This document shows positions 22,830 through 37,200 of a stretch of 64,000 nt of DNA, one piece after another (within the stretch, counting starts at the first letter, position 1; the number at the start of each line of letters is the position of its first letter). The position numbers and the translations under genes were made by a program. The stretch comes from Ctenosaura bakeri (Eukaryota > Chordata > Lepidosauria > Squamata > Iguanidae): NCBI GenBank assembly GCA_948474755.1, contig CAOLHI010003145.1, positions 124,001-188,000 of the forward strand, read 5' to 3'. The notes under the pieces were generated by a model that was not told where the DNA came from, did not search any database, and saw only the letters and a program-made list of their open reading frames with translations.

Positions 22830-23746
22830 CCCTCTAAAAACCATTGAAATGCCAGAAAAAATAGCAGATGAAACTCTCCTGTGGACTTTCTGGATCTTTT
22901 ATGCTTTGCTTAACAGCAAAGCCAGCAATGAGACTGGCGTGAGGGTTGCCGCTTGTTAAGAGGACTACCAGAAACACTCCAAGCCAGTGCGCTCTTTGAA
23001 GATATCTGCCAACCATAGCAGCTTTCACCAATCAGTAGAGTGGCAGTTGGGTCTCTTTTTGCTCTATGTGCAGGCAATATGAGCACTGATTACCTCATAG
23101 TAACTTGCCAAAAATAGAACAGCTGAATGCTGTTTTGATTAAGCATAATCTTTATGGATGGACAGGATCTTTTTAAGATACAAAAATCAGTGACCTTGTG
23201 TGCTGAGCATTTTAATAACTGGATGATACTCTTCCCATGTTGTCTGTGAATCAGTTTACCTTCTCTTCACCTATATTTGCTCTTTTATTGATTTCTAGAT
23301 TATGATCCATTTGGGACCTGTACTCCCATAACTCCCGAAAAAGAGGCCTAAATTAATTGTTGCTTTCAATTAGAACAGACCCACTGAATCAACTGTTAAC
23401 ACTTACATAGGTTCCAGTGATTCAGTGGCCCACTCTAGTTGGGACTAACAACTGGATTGAGGTCAAAGCCCTTTCAAGAGTGTCCACATATCTGTGGAGC
23501 TCTCAACCAAAGGAGATCTGCTTGCCTCCTTCCCAATTTGCTTTTAAGCAGATCCTAAAAAGTGTGCCCTCAAATAACCAAGATGGATTTTTCAACTGTT
23601 ACTGAAGTTTTAAATTGCAATATTCTTCTACTGGTCTGATTTTGGAATTGTTTCATACTTTTTTACTCTTTAGATTTTTGTATAATGTTTATGATGCAAA
23701 ATGTAATGCAGGAAAACTTGTTTTGAACAATGACGCATGAATCCTA

Positions 23747-23752
23747 AATAAA
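23747..23752 (+). terminator. ETV2 poly(A) signal
   Basis: A canonical AATAAA about 970 bases after the ETV2 stop, giving a 3' UTR of about 1 kb (22774 to about 23770). Further AATAAA motifs at 24840-24845 and near 24892 could serve as distal sites. Confidence 0.6.
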
Positions 23753-23769
23753 CTGAAGAGACTCACGTA

Positions 23770-24990
23770 CACAGATGTGCTTAAAAATTCCACTACCAAA
23801 AGGATGTTTAGTGATGGGTTGAACAGCTTGGAACTCTTGCCTTGCTCCATATATGCAGCATACAGATGCCCTTTTTTGAAAGGAAGCAACAGGTTGGTAG
23901 GTTTTTAAGTACCATACACTATGATCTTAAGCACTGTCCCTTGTGTGCTTAAGGCTTCCCTCCATGTGAAGACTACAATGGTGTTCTAATAGGTCAGTTT
24001 CCCAGGCAGTTATTCTATCCCCATTTACTTGGCATCAATCCCTACTGAACTCAGTGTGAATCAATTCTGAACAAACATTTATAGGATTATGCTGACATAA
24101 TGTTGTCCCAGACTGCAAGGTTACCAGCTACCTAGAACTGTAGACCTTGAACGTCTTCTCCAGTTTTTAACAACATTCATAGTTTGCTATTAAAAAACAA
24201 AACAAATATCCTGGGCCAATCAACAGCTGTCTCATCTGACAGATGCCATAGCTGAACCAAACTGGCAGGGAGAATGGGGCAGCTGTTCGCCTAAACTTGT
24301 GCAAGAAGGTAATGGATACCATCTTGCACAAAGTCTTAAGGGCCCAACCACTCACACAATGGGGTTGCAATGCCATAATTGGATCATAGCTCAGAGTTCC
24401 ATGGGAACTCCCAAACAACTATGTATGAATTGTTGTTCCTTGTGTGCTGCCTAACTGCTCCTGTTTTCAGATGGAGTGGCCAAACAAACCACTGGTTGTC
24501 AGTCTGTGGTTTGTTTACTGTGACATGTGAATGCAGGAGGAGCTGCCTCTCTGGTTTCCTACGGCAGAGACAAGCCAGAGGGCTCCCTCCATGTTGGGTT
24601 TGAAAGACACAATTGGCCTGAATTCACCAACACACTGACTTGTTCTCTGTAAACAGGAACTGGAGAGAAATTCCATTTGTTATGATCTCCAAACATGACC
24701 ATAATTCCAAACATTGCCCCATGTGTTCAATTTACCTTCCTTCACAAACACCATCAGACCAACACTGGCCTGAAGATGATCTTCCTTTCTCAAGTAAGAG
24801 GGAAGGCTCTTATGTGAAGCCACTTAGCCCCCGACGGATCAATAAAAAGTCTGTATGTCCACAAATCAGATATTATTGATGTATTTCTCCCAATAATAAA
24901 CCAGGGCACCATATCTGCAAGAATTACAATTTGATATGAAATGCAATTGCTGCACCAAGTTTTCCAAAACCAGCCCCCAAAAACAAGGTT
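23770..24990. other. Tail-to-tail spacer between ETV2 and HAUS5
   Basis: About 1.2 kb between the two poly(A) signals. No exon or clear repeat was recognised. Confidence 0.5.
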
Positions 24991-24995
24991 CTGGA

Positions 24996-25001
24996 TTTAT
25001 T
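24996..25001 (-). terminator. HAUS5 poly(A) signal
   Basis: TTTATT on the plus strand, i.e. AATAAA on the minus strand, 219 bases past the HAUS5 stop codon. Confidence 0.6.
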
Positions 25002-25219
25002 CCAATAGAATCAGAAAATATGAAGACACGCTACTTGCTGGTGAATCACACCTTCAATGCTACTGCCCCCTGAGGGATAGACAAAACTTAAGTCAGTGAT
25101 TGCTAAATTGTGAAACTAAGTAAATAACTGACCAAACAGCCTGCTTCTTTTAAGCAAGGTGCACACCTGGCCCTAGAGCAACCTTGTCTTGCAGGCCCAC
25201 CATTGCTCTTGCACTGCTT

Positions 25220-28200
25220 TCAGATCCAGCTGTGTTGCTTCTGCTGCTGCAAGGTTTTGGAGGCCAGGGTCCAGCGTTGCAGCCACTGCTGAAGTGTGAA
25301 GCCATGACGGCGCTCACCGGGTAGCACAAACTGTCCTGGTTGTTCCCACCTAGAAAGTGAAGATAGGGGTGGTAGGTCAGCAAGGAGAGTCTTTGCATGA
25401 AATACTTCCAAGATAAAGCAAAACCCCTCTTACCTGAAACTCCACCTATCGCCCCCAAGGGTCCCTTCTCACAATATCAGCGGCTATTCAAACTCTTTCC
25501 AGAATGGATAGCCTACTCCTACCCAAAGGATCTTTGCTTGGTCAGAGGACTCCAGGAATGCATCAGTGGTTACCATGTAGTTTGCAAGAAACCATCAAGC
25601 CAGGATTGCAGACTTTCACCACTGAATGCAGGATACTAGTGCAGTGATACAGCCAACACTTTTACAACTGACCTGTAATAGGGTTCATGATGCAGCCAAT
25701 TGATTGTTTTAATTACTTTCCTATAATTGTATGTGTTTTGGCTGGGTTTTTGTACAGCACCTTGTACATTAACTACTAAGGATGTTATTATGTGCCTTCA
25801 GGTTGTTTCTGGGTTATGGTGACCCTATCATGGGATTTTCTTGGCAAACTTTGTTCAGATGGGGTGTGTCTTTGTCTTCCCCTCTGAGGCTGAGAGAGTG
25901 TGACCTCCTCGAGGTCACCCAATGGGTTTCCATGGCCAAGCAGGGATTCAAACCATGGTCTCCAGAATCATAGCCCAATACTTGAACCATTATACCATGC
26001 TGGCTATTAAGTGGTATGTAAGCATAACAATTAAAAAATAAAAATATTTTACTACTGTGACCTACACATTGCAAGCATGAGTTGCAAGCATATGGAAGCT
26101 TGCCAACCAGTTGGCAGTCATCCCGTCATCAGTGTTAAAGAAGAGTCAAGTGACTGCCTCAGGCAATAGATGCCATGGTGTAGCAGCAACTGCAGTCCTT
26201 GGTGAAGTTCTGCACTTAAAGGACAGGCCTGTGTATGCATACACAAGTGTAGCTCTCAAGCTACTACAGCCAATAGCTCTAGTGGCTGGTTTTGCAAGAT
26301 CAAACCACTTTCTCTCAGGTCTTACTTTATTTCATTTGGATTATCCTGCAAGGGGGCTCCAGGAAAAACACCCAATTCTCCCCCGCATTAAGTTTTCCAA
26401 CAACCCTGTAAAGTAGCTTTGAATGGGTGACAGAAACCAAACCAAACAAGATTTTTGGCTAAGCAGGGAACTGAACTAGAGGGTCTTTCTACTCCTCCCA
26501 TCTGGAGACTCAAACCACCACACCGCACTGGCTCTTGTCCCAGCTCTCTGCCCTCTACTCACCAAGCATCCACAATGGCTTGCACCTCCTGCCAGCGCTC
26601 AATACGGCACCTGCACTGATCTGTCACTCGCTGGATCCGAGGCAGGAGCTCACGGGCTTGTTCCTGATCATGGGTCTGCACTTCTTGCACTAAGGCTGGA
26701 GGGCGGTGGGGGGCAGAGAAAATTTTATTACTGCATATGGACATATGAACTGATTTGACCAAACTTGATTATTTAGACTTAGATTGACATCCCAAACATT
26801 TTCCAATCAAGCTAACTTTGGTCATTTGGTCCATTTGGGACAGAACCTGGTATGAAAGAAACTCTAAGGACTGTAAGTGCTACCAGCCAAACTTTTCTTT
26901 CTTTCAAATCATAAGCAAAGTCATCCATATCTACTTGGGCAATGTTGGATAAATTCCTAGTAAATAATAAATACAGATTGGAGGCATGAACATGGCTTTT
27001 TAAAAACAACAACAACAAAACCTTTGCCTTTGAGCTTTAGATTTTATGGCTGGCCTTGCATACCCTTCTCTGTTCACAGAAGTCATCCACAGAAGAAACT
27101 TTTGTAAATCTGAAACTTTCTTCCAGTTTCTATCGCAAAAGGAGCAAGGAGGAAAGTGTACTCTTGAGGATTTACCAGTGATATGAATTTCCTGGAAAAT
27201 TTTCTGGAAATGTTTCCAGTACCTTAAATAGAGTATGACCTGACTGGCATGTTTTACTTGTATATATTAAACAAAATGTTTTAGTGTCCTGACAGGCCAT
27301 ACATATTTGAACTCAACAGCTGATTCAGAAAAACAAACTGTACAGAATCCTTGATATGATTAAACATCATTTTTCCAAATTCAAATCTTTATGGCAATTT
27401 TTTTTATCAGAATATTTCTCTTTACATCTTTCCAGCAACAGTTACCTTCTTTGCAGTGTTTCTTTAAGTTTAAATTCTTTGAAGTGCTGACACGCTAATT
27501 TTAGCACACCCACCAGACTTTAAGATATGCTGCTGTTACCCAATTGTCTACTTCCCAAGAGCAATAAGCTCTCTTCTACTGGGGTCACTGTGACACCTTC
27601 AGTTTCACTGACATTCACACTGTCTAGTTCAATATTAGGTAGAGGCCAAACAAGCTTGTTCAATATTGGATTGAGATTCATTCACTGTTGCTTATGAATT
27701 TTATGAAACAGTAGTTTGTTTGTTAAAAAGAATAGAAAATCTTCCATAGAAATACTAAGCACTGGAATTTTTCTGTGAAAGATGGGACATACTGGACAAA
27801 GCTGACACAGAAGAGTCAACTGACCCTGCACGTTGGGCTCTGGGGCCTCATCTAGCTGACGTTGCAGGTTTCCCAATGCTCTCTGTTTGGAACTCAGTTG
27901 AGCACGTAGGCCAAGGAGCATCTTCTTCAGGTCTGCCATGTGGACAAGCAGCTGCTCAGGGGCCTGGAGAGGGAAGAAAAAGGAGTGGCTGGGTGGAAGA
28001 AAGCACAGCTCACTTCTGCATCTGACTGGGAGAGCAAATTCTGGCCCTCCTTGTGTTTTTGACCACCAACTCCCACCAACCCCAGCCAGCATGGGAGTGC
28101 AGGAGTTGCAGTCCAAAACATCTGGCGGACCAAACATTCCCTAGCCTTGATGTGCATCAGTGTCAGCAAGCTGTAGGGAACATTTCCAAGACTCTCTGGA

Positions 28201-31200
28201 GGTCATTCAAGGGGACATAACTTACATTCTTGTAGAGTCTGTTGGACTGCAGCTCCTGTCATCCCCCAGTACTGACTAGGGCTGATGAGATTTGTAGATC
28301 AACTTCAGGAGGCTGTTGCTCACTTTGGTGTGCTCTAGTTGTCTGCAGCCCTTCAGAGCTGCTGGTAGAGAACATTCTTCCTGCATCACTGGCTACTTCT
28401 AACTTTTAAGTGGAACTGGCTTGGTGTCACCTGCTAACCTGCAACCTCCTTCACATGCCTTGTCAGTCAGCAGTGCTCCTAAATGATTCTGCTCCATTTT
28501 CTACACCTGGTTTTTCTGGATGCATCCCAAAGAAGGGAGAAACATACCTTATAAAGAGGGAAGGCGGCTCCACTACACACACTGAGAAAGGCTCGGTACT
28601 CAGCTGGCGCCGTACGGCTCAAGCGGTGGATAGAAAGCTCATGGGCAGGGATGTTCTTAGAACTGGAAGATGTGAGAAGAAAGAAGGGCTCTCAGATATG
28701 CATCTTAAGAAGTTCAATGGAATGATACATTCTTGTCCCAATGCCCATGCATTTCATGCCATTGCAGACCACACACACTCTGGCCAAAGTCAAAGCCCTT
28801 CACATCAAGCCTAAAAGCAAACAGCTCAGGATCCAGGCAATCCAAATTCTGTAGAATTCTGCAGAAAAACTAAATTCTGAGACTGGCATCAATAAGGAAT
28901 ATTGTACACATTTGCACACAGTTCTACTACTATCATGATTTTTTTTTCAATTTTTTATAGTTTTGCTCCTGTCAGGACACTAAACCCATTCCCCCTGCAC
29001 ACTGTTATTTCAGCCTTTTTTCCCCCTGAGAGTTCAGGAGACACCAACAAGTTCTGCACTATTAAGTGCAACTTGGTTTTTCAAAGATTAAAAGCTTTGG
29101 AAATTTACTGTCATCTACACCAATGCAATTCCCACTACACAGTGGGGGAAAAATAATTGTCAGTCCTCCACGGCATGCAGCTTGAGAAGCACTAACCTAA
29201 CCAAGTTTTGGTTTTCCCAGTCAATAGCATCACTCACATACAGGGAAGAGCTTGGAAAGTACCTACCCGGGGAGTTTGCGGCGCAACAGGCAAGGTAGGG
29301 CAATGGCTCCAAACTGCTGGGCCTCACGATCCACCCTGTTGCGCAGTTTCTGTGTTTCCAGTTCCACCTGATGTGCCTGAGGCAGCAGTTTCTTCTCTAT
29401 GAAGTCCTGGATCTGATAGAGAAAGATGCTCAAGTCCATATATCCCAAAGGGAACAAAGAAGCACAAATCTATTTCCAGAGGCTAGGAAATGGCAATCCT
29501 AATAGCTTCACTTTGAAAATACTAGATGTAAAACCCTAAAATGCATCAAATATTTATTTAAAGTTGTTCCTCAAGGGTCTTCAGATTTGGAGAGAAGAGA
29601 GACATAAATAAATGCACACACTCCTGTTACAATATTTTTACTAGAATGATTCCACACAAATTTGTCTTTCATTGATTCATTCTATTTTAAATGTAAAAGC
29701 TCGTAATATTTCTTCAAGCCTTTGCAGACCCACTGAGAGGACATCATGGCACCTCGGACGTCTGCGGATCACAGTTTAAGAACCACTGCTTTGTGTCATT
29801 TTTATGTTTAAAATTGTTTTACCATTTTTAATAGTTTGATTCTATTTTGATATTGATCTTTTCTATTTTTTTAAACAATGTTGCACTTGTTTTAATACGT
29901 AATTCTCAATCCTGAGAAAAAGGTAGGTTATAAATAAGGTTAATCATCAGTAGCAGTGCCAGTCAAGTTGGAGGAACACAATTAGCCTACGAATAACAAG
30001 TGCCCTGGATCGACAAGGACTAGAACCTGGGCACCCCCAGCACCAGCCTAGCAAACTAATCACTACACCACACTGGTACTCTCTGATTTTCAGCTCCAAC
30101 ACTCTGAAACTCTCTTACAGTTCCCCTTAGCCTGAGTTCCTTTCTTCACTTCTCTTATCAGCCTCCTCCTCTCCATGGAACAGACTTGGGTCCATCACTG
30201 TTCCATCCAATAAATATATGCCCAAAGCAAAGGAGATATCTCACCTCAACCTGGTCCTTGCGGAGCTGGGATTTAATGTAAGAGGTGCCCTTGATGAGCA
30301 GTCGAATGTGCTGTTGTTTCTCATTCTGTGAGAAGGAAAGCAACAAAACAGAATCACAACTGAGGTTTCCTTGGAAGCCATCTAATGTAACCTCCTGCTC
30401 AGTTTAAGAATCTTGCACGCACAGTATCCGACAGATGGCCATCCACCCTCTGTTTAAATAATACCTTCAAATAAACAAGCTTTTGTAATGTACTTCCCAG
30501 TAACACAAAATGTGCTATACTTCTTATTTACGGTGGTATCTATCACTGGAGAAAGAAGATCTTTCTTCTACCACCTATAGTGGGACTGTACAAGGGACTG
30601 TAACACTATATAATACTGCCTATTGAATACTAAGTGACTGCTTTACCCAGTGCAACAGCTAAAATTGATTTTCAGGTCCTAAATCCAACTACTCATACCA
30701 ATTGGATTAAGCCTACTGAATCAACTGAACAGTAGATTAACATTTACATAAATTCCATTGATTCAACGGTGTTTACTTTAATTAGGGTTTGGAAATGGAT
30801 TTAGGTTCAGCTTTGCTTGTAGAAGGATATTTCTTTCTGCTATATGCCACCTAAGAAATCAATGTGTTTTGCTTAAAGCTAAGAGCAGAAGTCTGAGTTG
30901 CTACCAATTCTGTATTTAGAGAATGGAAATGACCATATTGTCTTAATCCCAGCAAATTTCGCTATATTGTCATGTAATACCTGCATTGTGGGACTGTGCT
31001 TAACTATGGACCTCAATGGTGCAGAAATAATAATTCTCAATCTTTTGGTTATCAAGATGTTCTAGAGTTCAACACTCAGAATTCCTGGCCAGCATGGCTG
31101 ACAGTAAGAGATCCTGGGTTCAAGACAAGTGGAGGGCCAAAATTTCAAAAGCATTGGCTTTAAATATTCAACCAAGCTTTCTTGACTTCTAAGCTTTCTT

Positions 31201-34200
31201 CTTTCCTCCCTATGTTTCACCACTTTGTCTTGCAGTGAAACTGTTGCTGATAATACAGTTAGCCCTCCACATTGGTGGGTTTTACTTTCACGGATTGGAT
31301 TATTTGCAAGGTTCTCCAACCCCTTCCCCCTGATCTCAAGCTCTCTTTTTCTCTCCTAGCCTTTTGGTGGTTCTGATCAGGCCACATCGTCCTTTAAAAA
31401 CCTACCTCATGTCCTCCTCCTCTTCTACCAACCACTGCCTGGCCAAGGATGGCTTGCAGCCCTATTTCTCAGCATGACAAACTTTCTCTCAATGCCATTC
31501 CACACATAAGGAAGGAGAGGGGCAAGAGAAATGAAATAGAGTCACTGTGCTGACCCACCCCCATTTTCCTCTTCTTTCCCTGACTTGGTTTGGACCCTGG
31601 GTGCATGCTCTACCCACCATGCTTCAGCCTCCCTGCATAGACAGAGGCCATTTTCGCACTAGACTGTTATAGCACTATTATTCCACTTGCAACATCTTAT
31701 GGAATCCTGGAGTTTGCATAGATGTTGCAAGTGGAATAATAGCGCTATAACAGTCTAGTGCGGAAATGGCCAGAGACTCTTCCTTTGATATTTGCATTTC
31801 CCCCACTTTTCCAAAGGTCCTGCCTCCTCCTAACCCTAGTGATTGCAAGGGCTAACTGTATAAGTATCTGCCTGCCTGCAGAGTCTGTAACTTTGTTTTC
31901 ACAGTCCCTACCACACTCTTGAAAGGGAAACAGTATTTCCTTTGAACTACTCAGAAAATCTGAGATTAAGCAAAGATTTCAACTCCCCACCCAAAGACCT
32001 AACCCAAGGCTCACAGGCACTCTGATCCCACCATCAGGTTTCACTGTTCCTGCACCTCTGTCTCCAAGACCTGTCTCTCCTTTTCCAAGCACTTACCACC
32101 AGGTGGCGGAAGTCCAGGATACGCTGGCGTTTTGCTTGCAAACCCTGGAGCTCTGCATGCCGGGTCCTTACCACCTCTTCCAGCTGTCGGCAGCCATGAA
32201 GCAGGCCATCCCTATATCCCTGGAGTCTGACAGCCCGCAGCTCCAACTCAAACACGGCTCTACATTGAAGGAGGAGGAACCAAATCAATATGGTGGGGGT
32301 TGGGGGAAGGAAAGAAAAGAATCTCTGCCAGGATGCTTTTCTTAATGATCTCAAAAACAGCATCTGAAGAACAAAAAAGAATTCAAATGGAAGATCCAAG
32401 CAGGAGAATCTAAACTGGAATATACTCACAAATTCTAACAAATTCACCAAAGATCTGAATGTGGGCAATAGCTTCTCTGCATGTTAAATATATTAGGATT
32501 TCAGGACAGTTTTGCATACGGTCAAATGTTAATAAGTCTCCAAGATGTTATGGGATACCCTAGTTTCAGCACAACAGAAAAAACATGCTTACTTTCTGTG
32601 AACTGTCTTATTTATTCCCAGGATATTTGCACTAGATGAGCCAGCATGGCGTAGCAGCTGAGCTTTGGACTATGACTCTGGAAACCAGGGTTCAAATCCT
32701 GCTTGGCCGTGGAAATCCAGTGGGTGATCTTAGACAAGTTACACTTGCTCAGCTTCAGAAGAAGGCAAAGGCAAGCCCCCTCTGAACAATCTTTCCAAGA
32801 AACCTCTGCAATAACTTTGTTTTAGGATCACTATAATTCAGAAATAACTTGAAGGCACACAAAGAAAACTGTTTCCATTTTTTAATGTTTTATGGTCAGT
32901 GCTAACGAGGTAGCTGTCATTTTCTGCTTCCAATTCTGCCCTGATCTCGTTCTCTACCAAATACAATATGGGTGTTTACGGGAAGCTTTAAGATCAATCT
33001 GAGGAAGCAGATTGTAATCCATAGAAAATCAAGCTAAAATGAATTTTTTAGTTTTAAAACATGCAGGGGGAAAAGTCTTAAAGGTGCTTTGTTACTGTTA
33101 TGTGCTGTCAAATCCACTCTGACTTATCACAATCCTGTCATAGGATTCTCGTGGCAAGATATTCAGAACTTTGTCACTGCCTTCCTCTGAGGTTAAGAGA
33201 GTATGACCTGCCTAAGGTCACCCAGAAGATTTCCATAGCTGAGCAGAAATTCAGATCCTGGAGTCATAGTCCAACATGAAAAATCATTACACCACAAAGG
33301 TATTTTAAAGGTACTACAATAATTTTTGTTGTACTGCCTCATTTTTCTGTGTGCATGTGTGGTATAACAATTTTCTAATGCACACATGAATATAAAATGC
33401 ATTTATACACAAACACAGAAATGCACACACAGGCAGGCATTCTGTTGGTAAATCATAATGGCATAAATTGGACTTATGCTATTACTATTCACTTTTTTAG
33501 TTTTTGGAATGGTCAGAATTCTGTTCCAACCATGCAGTGATGAAAAATCTACCCACAGCTCACCTTGTTAGCTACACATCCCTCACACACAGTCATTTCC
33601 ATGTTGTCAGAGAGCAAAGGAGAGATTGGTAGGGGTGCATCCAGCTATTTTCCTTTAGCTGAATGTGCTGAAAGGCCATCATCTGCAAGGACTTCCCACC
33701 TACCTTTGGAGGTCCATGACGATGCCTGGCTGCAGAGTGTTCAGCTTCAGGAAAATAGCTGGAGGCATTCTTACTGATCATCCCACTCGCTAACAACATG
33801 GAAATGGCCGTACTGAGAGGTGCTGTTTACAAGCTGGATCTGCAGGGGTAGCATTGGAAGATGTATCCACAGAGATATAGCTATAACATTTATGCCTTCT
33901 GATGGAGGATCTGGCCATTCAACCAAACTTGGTTTTAAAAAGAAAGACAGAGGGGCCATTTCAAAACAAATTGCTCAAACCACTGCTGAAAGTACACAGA
34001 CAGAACAAAACGTTCTTCCTGTCTGCAAAAATGTCAAGATCCACATTCAGCTGGATAACTGAAGCCAGGAACTGACTGCCTCAATCAACAGAATGCAAAG
34101 GGAAACTGAAGTGTTCAGTGTGTGAGTGTGTGTGTGTGGGATGACCTCTGCATGTATACATATGAGGTCAAGCAAAGCGTCACATCACATTATGGTCAGT

Positions 34201-37200
34201 GGATGCTGTGGACATATGTTCATTGTATCCGTTGACTATAATGAGACATGACTCTCATGTTTTTTGGTTTACACAGGGGTTCCTGGAATGGACCCCCCCA
34301 CATCTACAGAAGGCAAACTGTACGTACATACAATGTGGTCATGATAATAAGATTCCATGTTATATATATGAGCACTCAAATATGCCAACTAAAATTCTGC
34401 AACAGTTTAAGACACCTCTGAAAGCACTCCTAAAGAACAAAGCAGAATCCAACAGTGTTTTTAGGACTCTTTAGAAGGAAGGATCATCACATGGTTCTGC
34501 AAACTAACTAGACCAACCACTTTAAAAGGTCATCATTTGTAGGATTTAAATTTCAGGGCATACATTGAGCACCTCAAATGCTATGTATGCTACACAAGAT
34601 GAGCGAAACACTAGCTTTAGATCACAGTGAAGTATAACTTCTGGGCTGTATGTAGTCTCAGAACTATTTCTAGCCCCCAATGGCCCAAATGGCTCAAGGA
34701 ACCAATTAGCCATCCAAAGACCCCTTGGGCCCAATGAAGTTTCCTAATCCCCCTAAAGATGCCAACTTTTACTTTAGACTTAGCACACGGGAAATTGATA
34801 GAAAGATTTGAAGTAACGTTCCCTCAACCTGGGTCTTCTCAGCTGTGCCAACACTTTGCAATGGCCATGCTGGCTGGAAATGGTAGGGGTTGTAGTCCGA
34901 TACATCCAGAGGTTGCCACATTGAAGTGAGAGGATGCTTGTTTTAAAGTGCCTCATGCTTTTTCTCTTGCCTGTCATCTATTTAGCCAGAGTAAGCTCAC
35001 CTGGCTAGGATGGAGTGCTCTGAGCCATCAGACAACAGGCGATGCATCTCTTGTACAACACCTTCCCACTCTGCCAACAGCCTCTTCTCCTGGGCACGTA
35101 GGGGGATCTGCTCCACACACAGCATCTCACATTTGCTCCAACCCTCCTGCCCCCAGATGAGAAGAGAGAAGAGAAAGCAAGACTATGTCACTTCTGGCAC
35201 AAACACCTAGAGGAAGCTGCTTCTAGTATAGATATCAGAATTAGGTTTTCTGACTGAAGTATGATGTTTCCTGGAAAGGTTTCCCCAAGATTCCCTTTGG
35301 ACAGCTGTGGGCAACCAGGAATATGTGTAGAGTTGTTTTGCTTTTGTTTTTTGCAACCCCCACTGAGTTTCCCACTGCACAGCCTAATTTTGGCTGCCCA
35401 GCTGATAAATCCCTCCAAAATTTACTTTGAAAACAAGGCATACAGGTAATCTTGAGGACCCAAGGCATTTACACTCTTTGAGTGGTTTGTTTTCAAAGAA
35501 AATTGAAAGGGCTTGGGTGGGTTGCTGTCACAGCAATGCTGTCAAAATGCCCCAGTACAATACACTGAGAGTTGCTCAGGTCCTGTATTTAGGTCTCCTG
35601 GATATTTATATTCCAACAGCATCCATTTATGTAAGCCATCACTGAATAAATTATTCTTGCCAGTGGCAGACGAACATGCACTTACGAACCGGTCTTTGCT
35701 CCCACCCCTTACTACATTTGGCTACTAGGCAGTGACAAAATTCCTCACTTGTATGAGGCTTTGGACAGAAGGCAGGTCATCTGCTGGGCCTGAGACATCC
35801 TCTAAGTGACCACTGTTGTAGCGAAACCTAAGTGTGGGACAGAACGGCAAGAAATTTAGACTGCTCCCCTCCAACATGCCTCCAATAAAACCAAGATTTG
35901 TTCCAGCACTGAGTGTCCTTTGATGGACATGTTAGTAGTAGGAAAAGACAAGCAAACAACAACACATAACAGATGCATTGATTCAATAAAGGAAACACAT
36001 CCCTGATTCAATAAAAGAAGCCATTGCAATAAAGGAAGGCACAGCTCTTTCAATACCCGAGCAGAGCTGTTGATGACCTCATGGTTATGCTAACTGTATG
36101 GTTAGCATAAATCAATGTTGATTTAATGGCAAATACCCATCACCACTAACCATGAGTACTGATGAGCTTACCTGGTGCTGGACAGGAGTGGTGTATTCAT
36201 AAGGGGCTGGGTTTCTTGGAGGTTAGAAGTTTTCCAGAATGCAATGGAGCGATGCTACATCAGGTGCCTCCAGGGCATTGTGGTAAATTTAAAGGGTTGA
36301 CCCTAAGCCACCCAGAGCTCACTGGAATGCTGGAAAGGGGAGGGGGACCAAGGCACAAGGCAACAGTGGTCTGCCCAGCTGTGTAGCGATGTGGGGAAAA
36401 TACCCAAAGATGCTTGGCATTTTCATCAGCCCTGGAGATCTTTGTTATGGAAGGTAAAAAACCAACACCATTCTCTTGGCCTTGGGACAGGACCTACTTG
36501 AGTGCTTCCACATCACGGGGGATGTTGATGCTGTTGGTAAGTTCCTGCAACTGTTGTGTGCTCTGAAGGGCCAGGTGCTCCAAGGCTGAAAGGATGTGGG
36601 CAGGCGGGTGGGAGCCAGCAACTCTCTGCAGGAAGATAGAGAAAAGTGACAGGAACAGGCCCAAGGAAAATATCCTGTTTATAGCAGAAGTAGTGACCTC
36701 TTTGGCTCTCCACACTTTTTGAGCTACAACTTCTAGCCAGCACAGTTAATTGTAAGCGATCCTGGGAGTTTGGAGATGTAAGTATCTGGAAGGACAAACA
36801 CTTGTGTGATAGTACACACTTTGTAATGCCCTTAGTGCGCCTATGCAGCACAATAATAAAGATGTGGTGTTCTGTGCTAGGATGGAAACAACTTTCCACT
36901 CCATGCCCTACAGGTGGGCCGCCCTGGCTTGTTGCCAGCTATCACTTCTGTTTTATGTTTAGTTTAATTTTCAGCCTTGTCTGACAGGATTTCAGGGATT
37001 AATCCAATATAAACGGCCATGATTTCAGGCAGCTTTTAAGGATTTGGCATGATTTAGGGGCCAAACATCATCTGTAGGGGTGTCTTGGGGGACTGCAAAA
37101 TAAGCGACTTGGCTGACTATTCCCAATCCTTGCTGCCCAAGAATGTAATGTTATCAAAAAAAGTACAAGATGAGTAATTGACAGGTGTGGAACATTTCGC

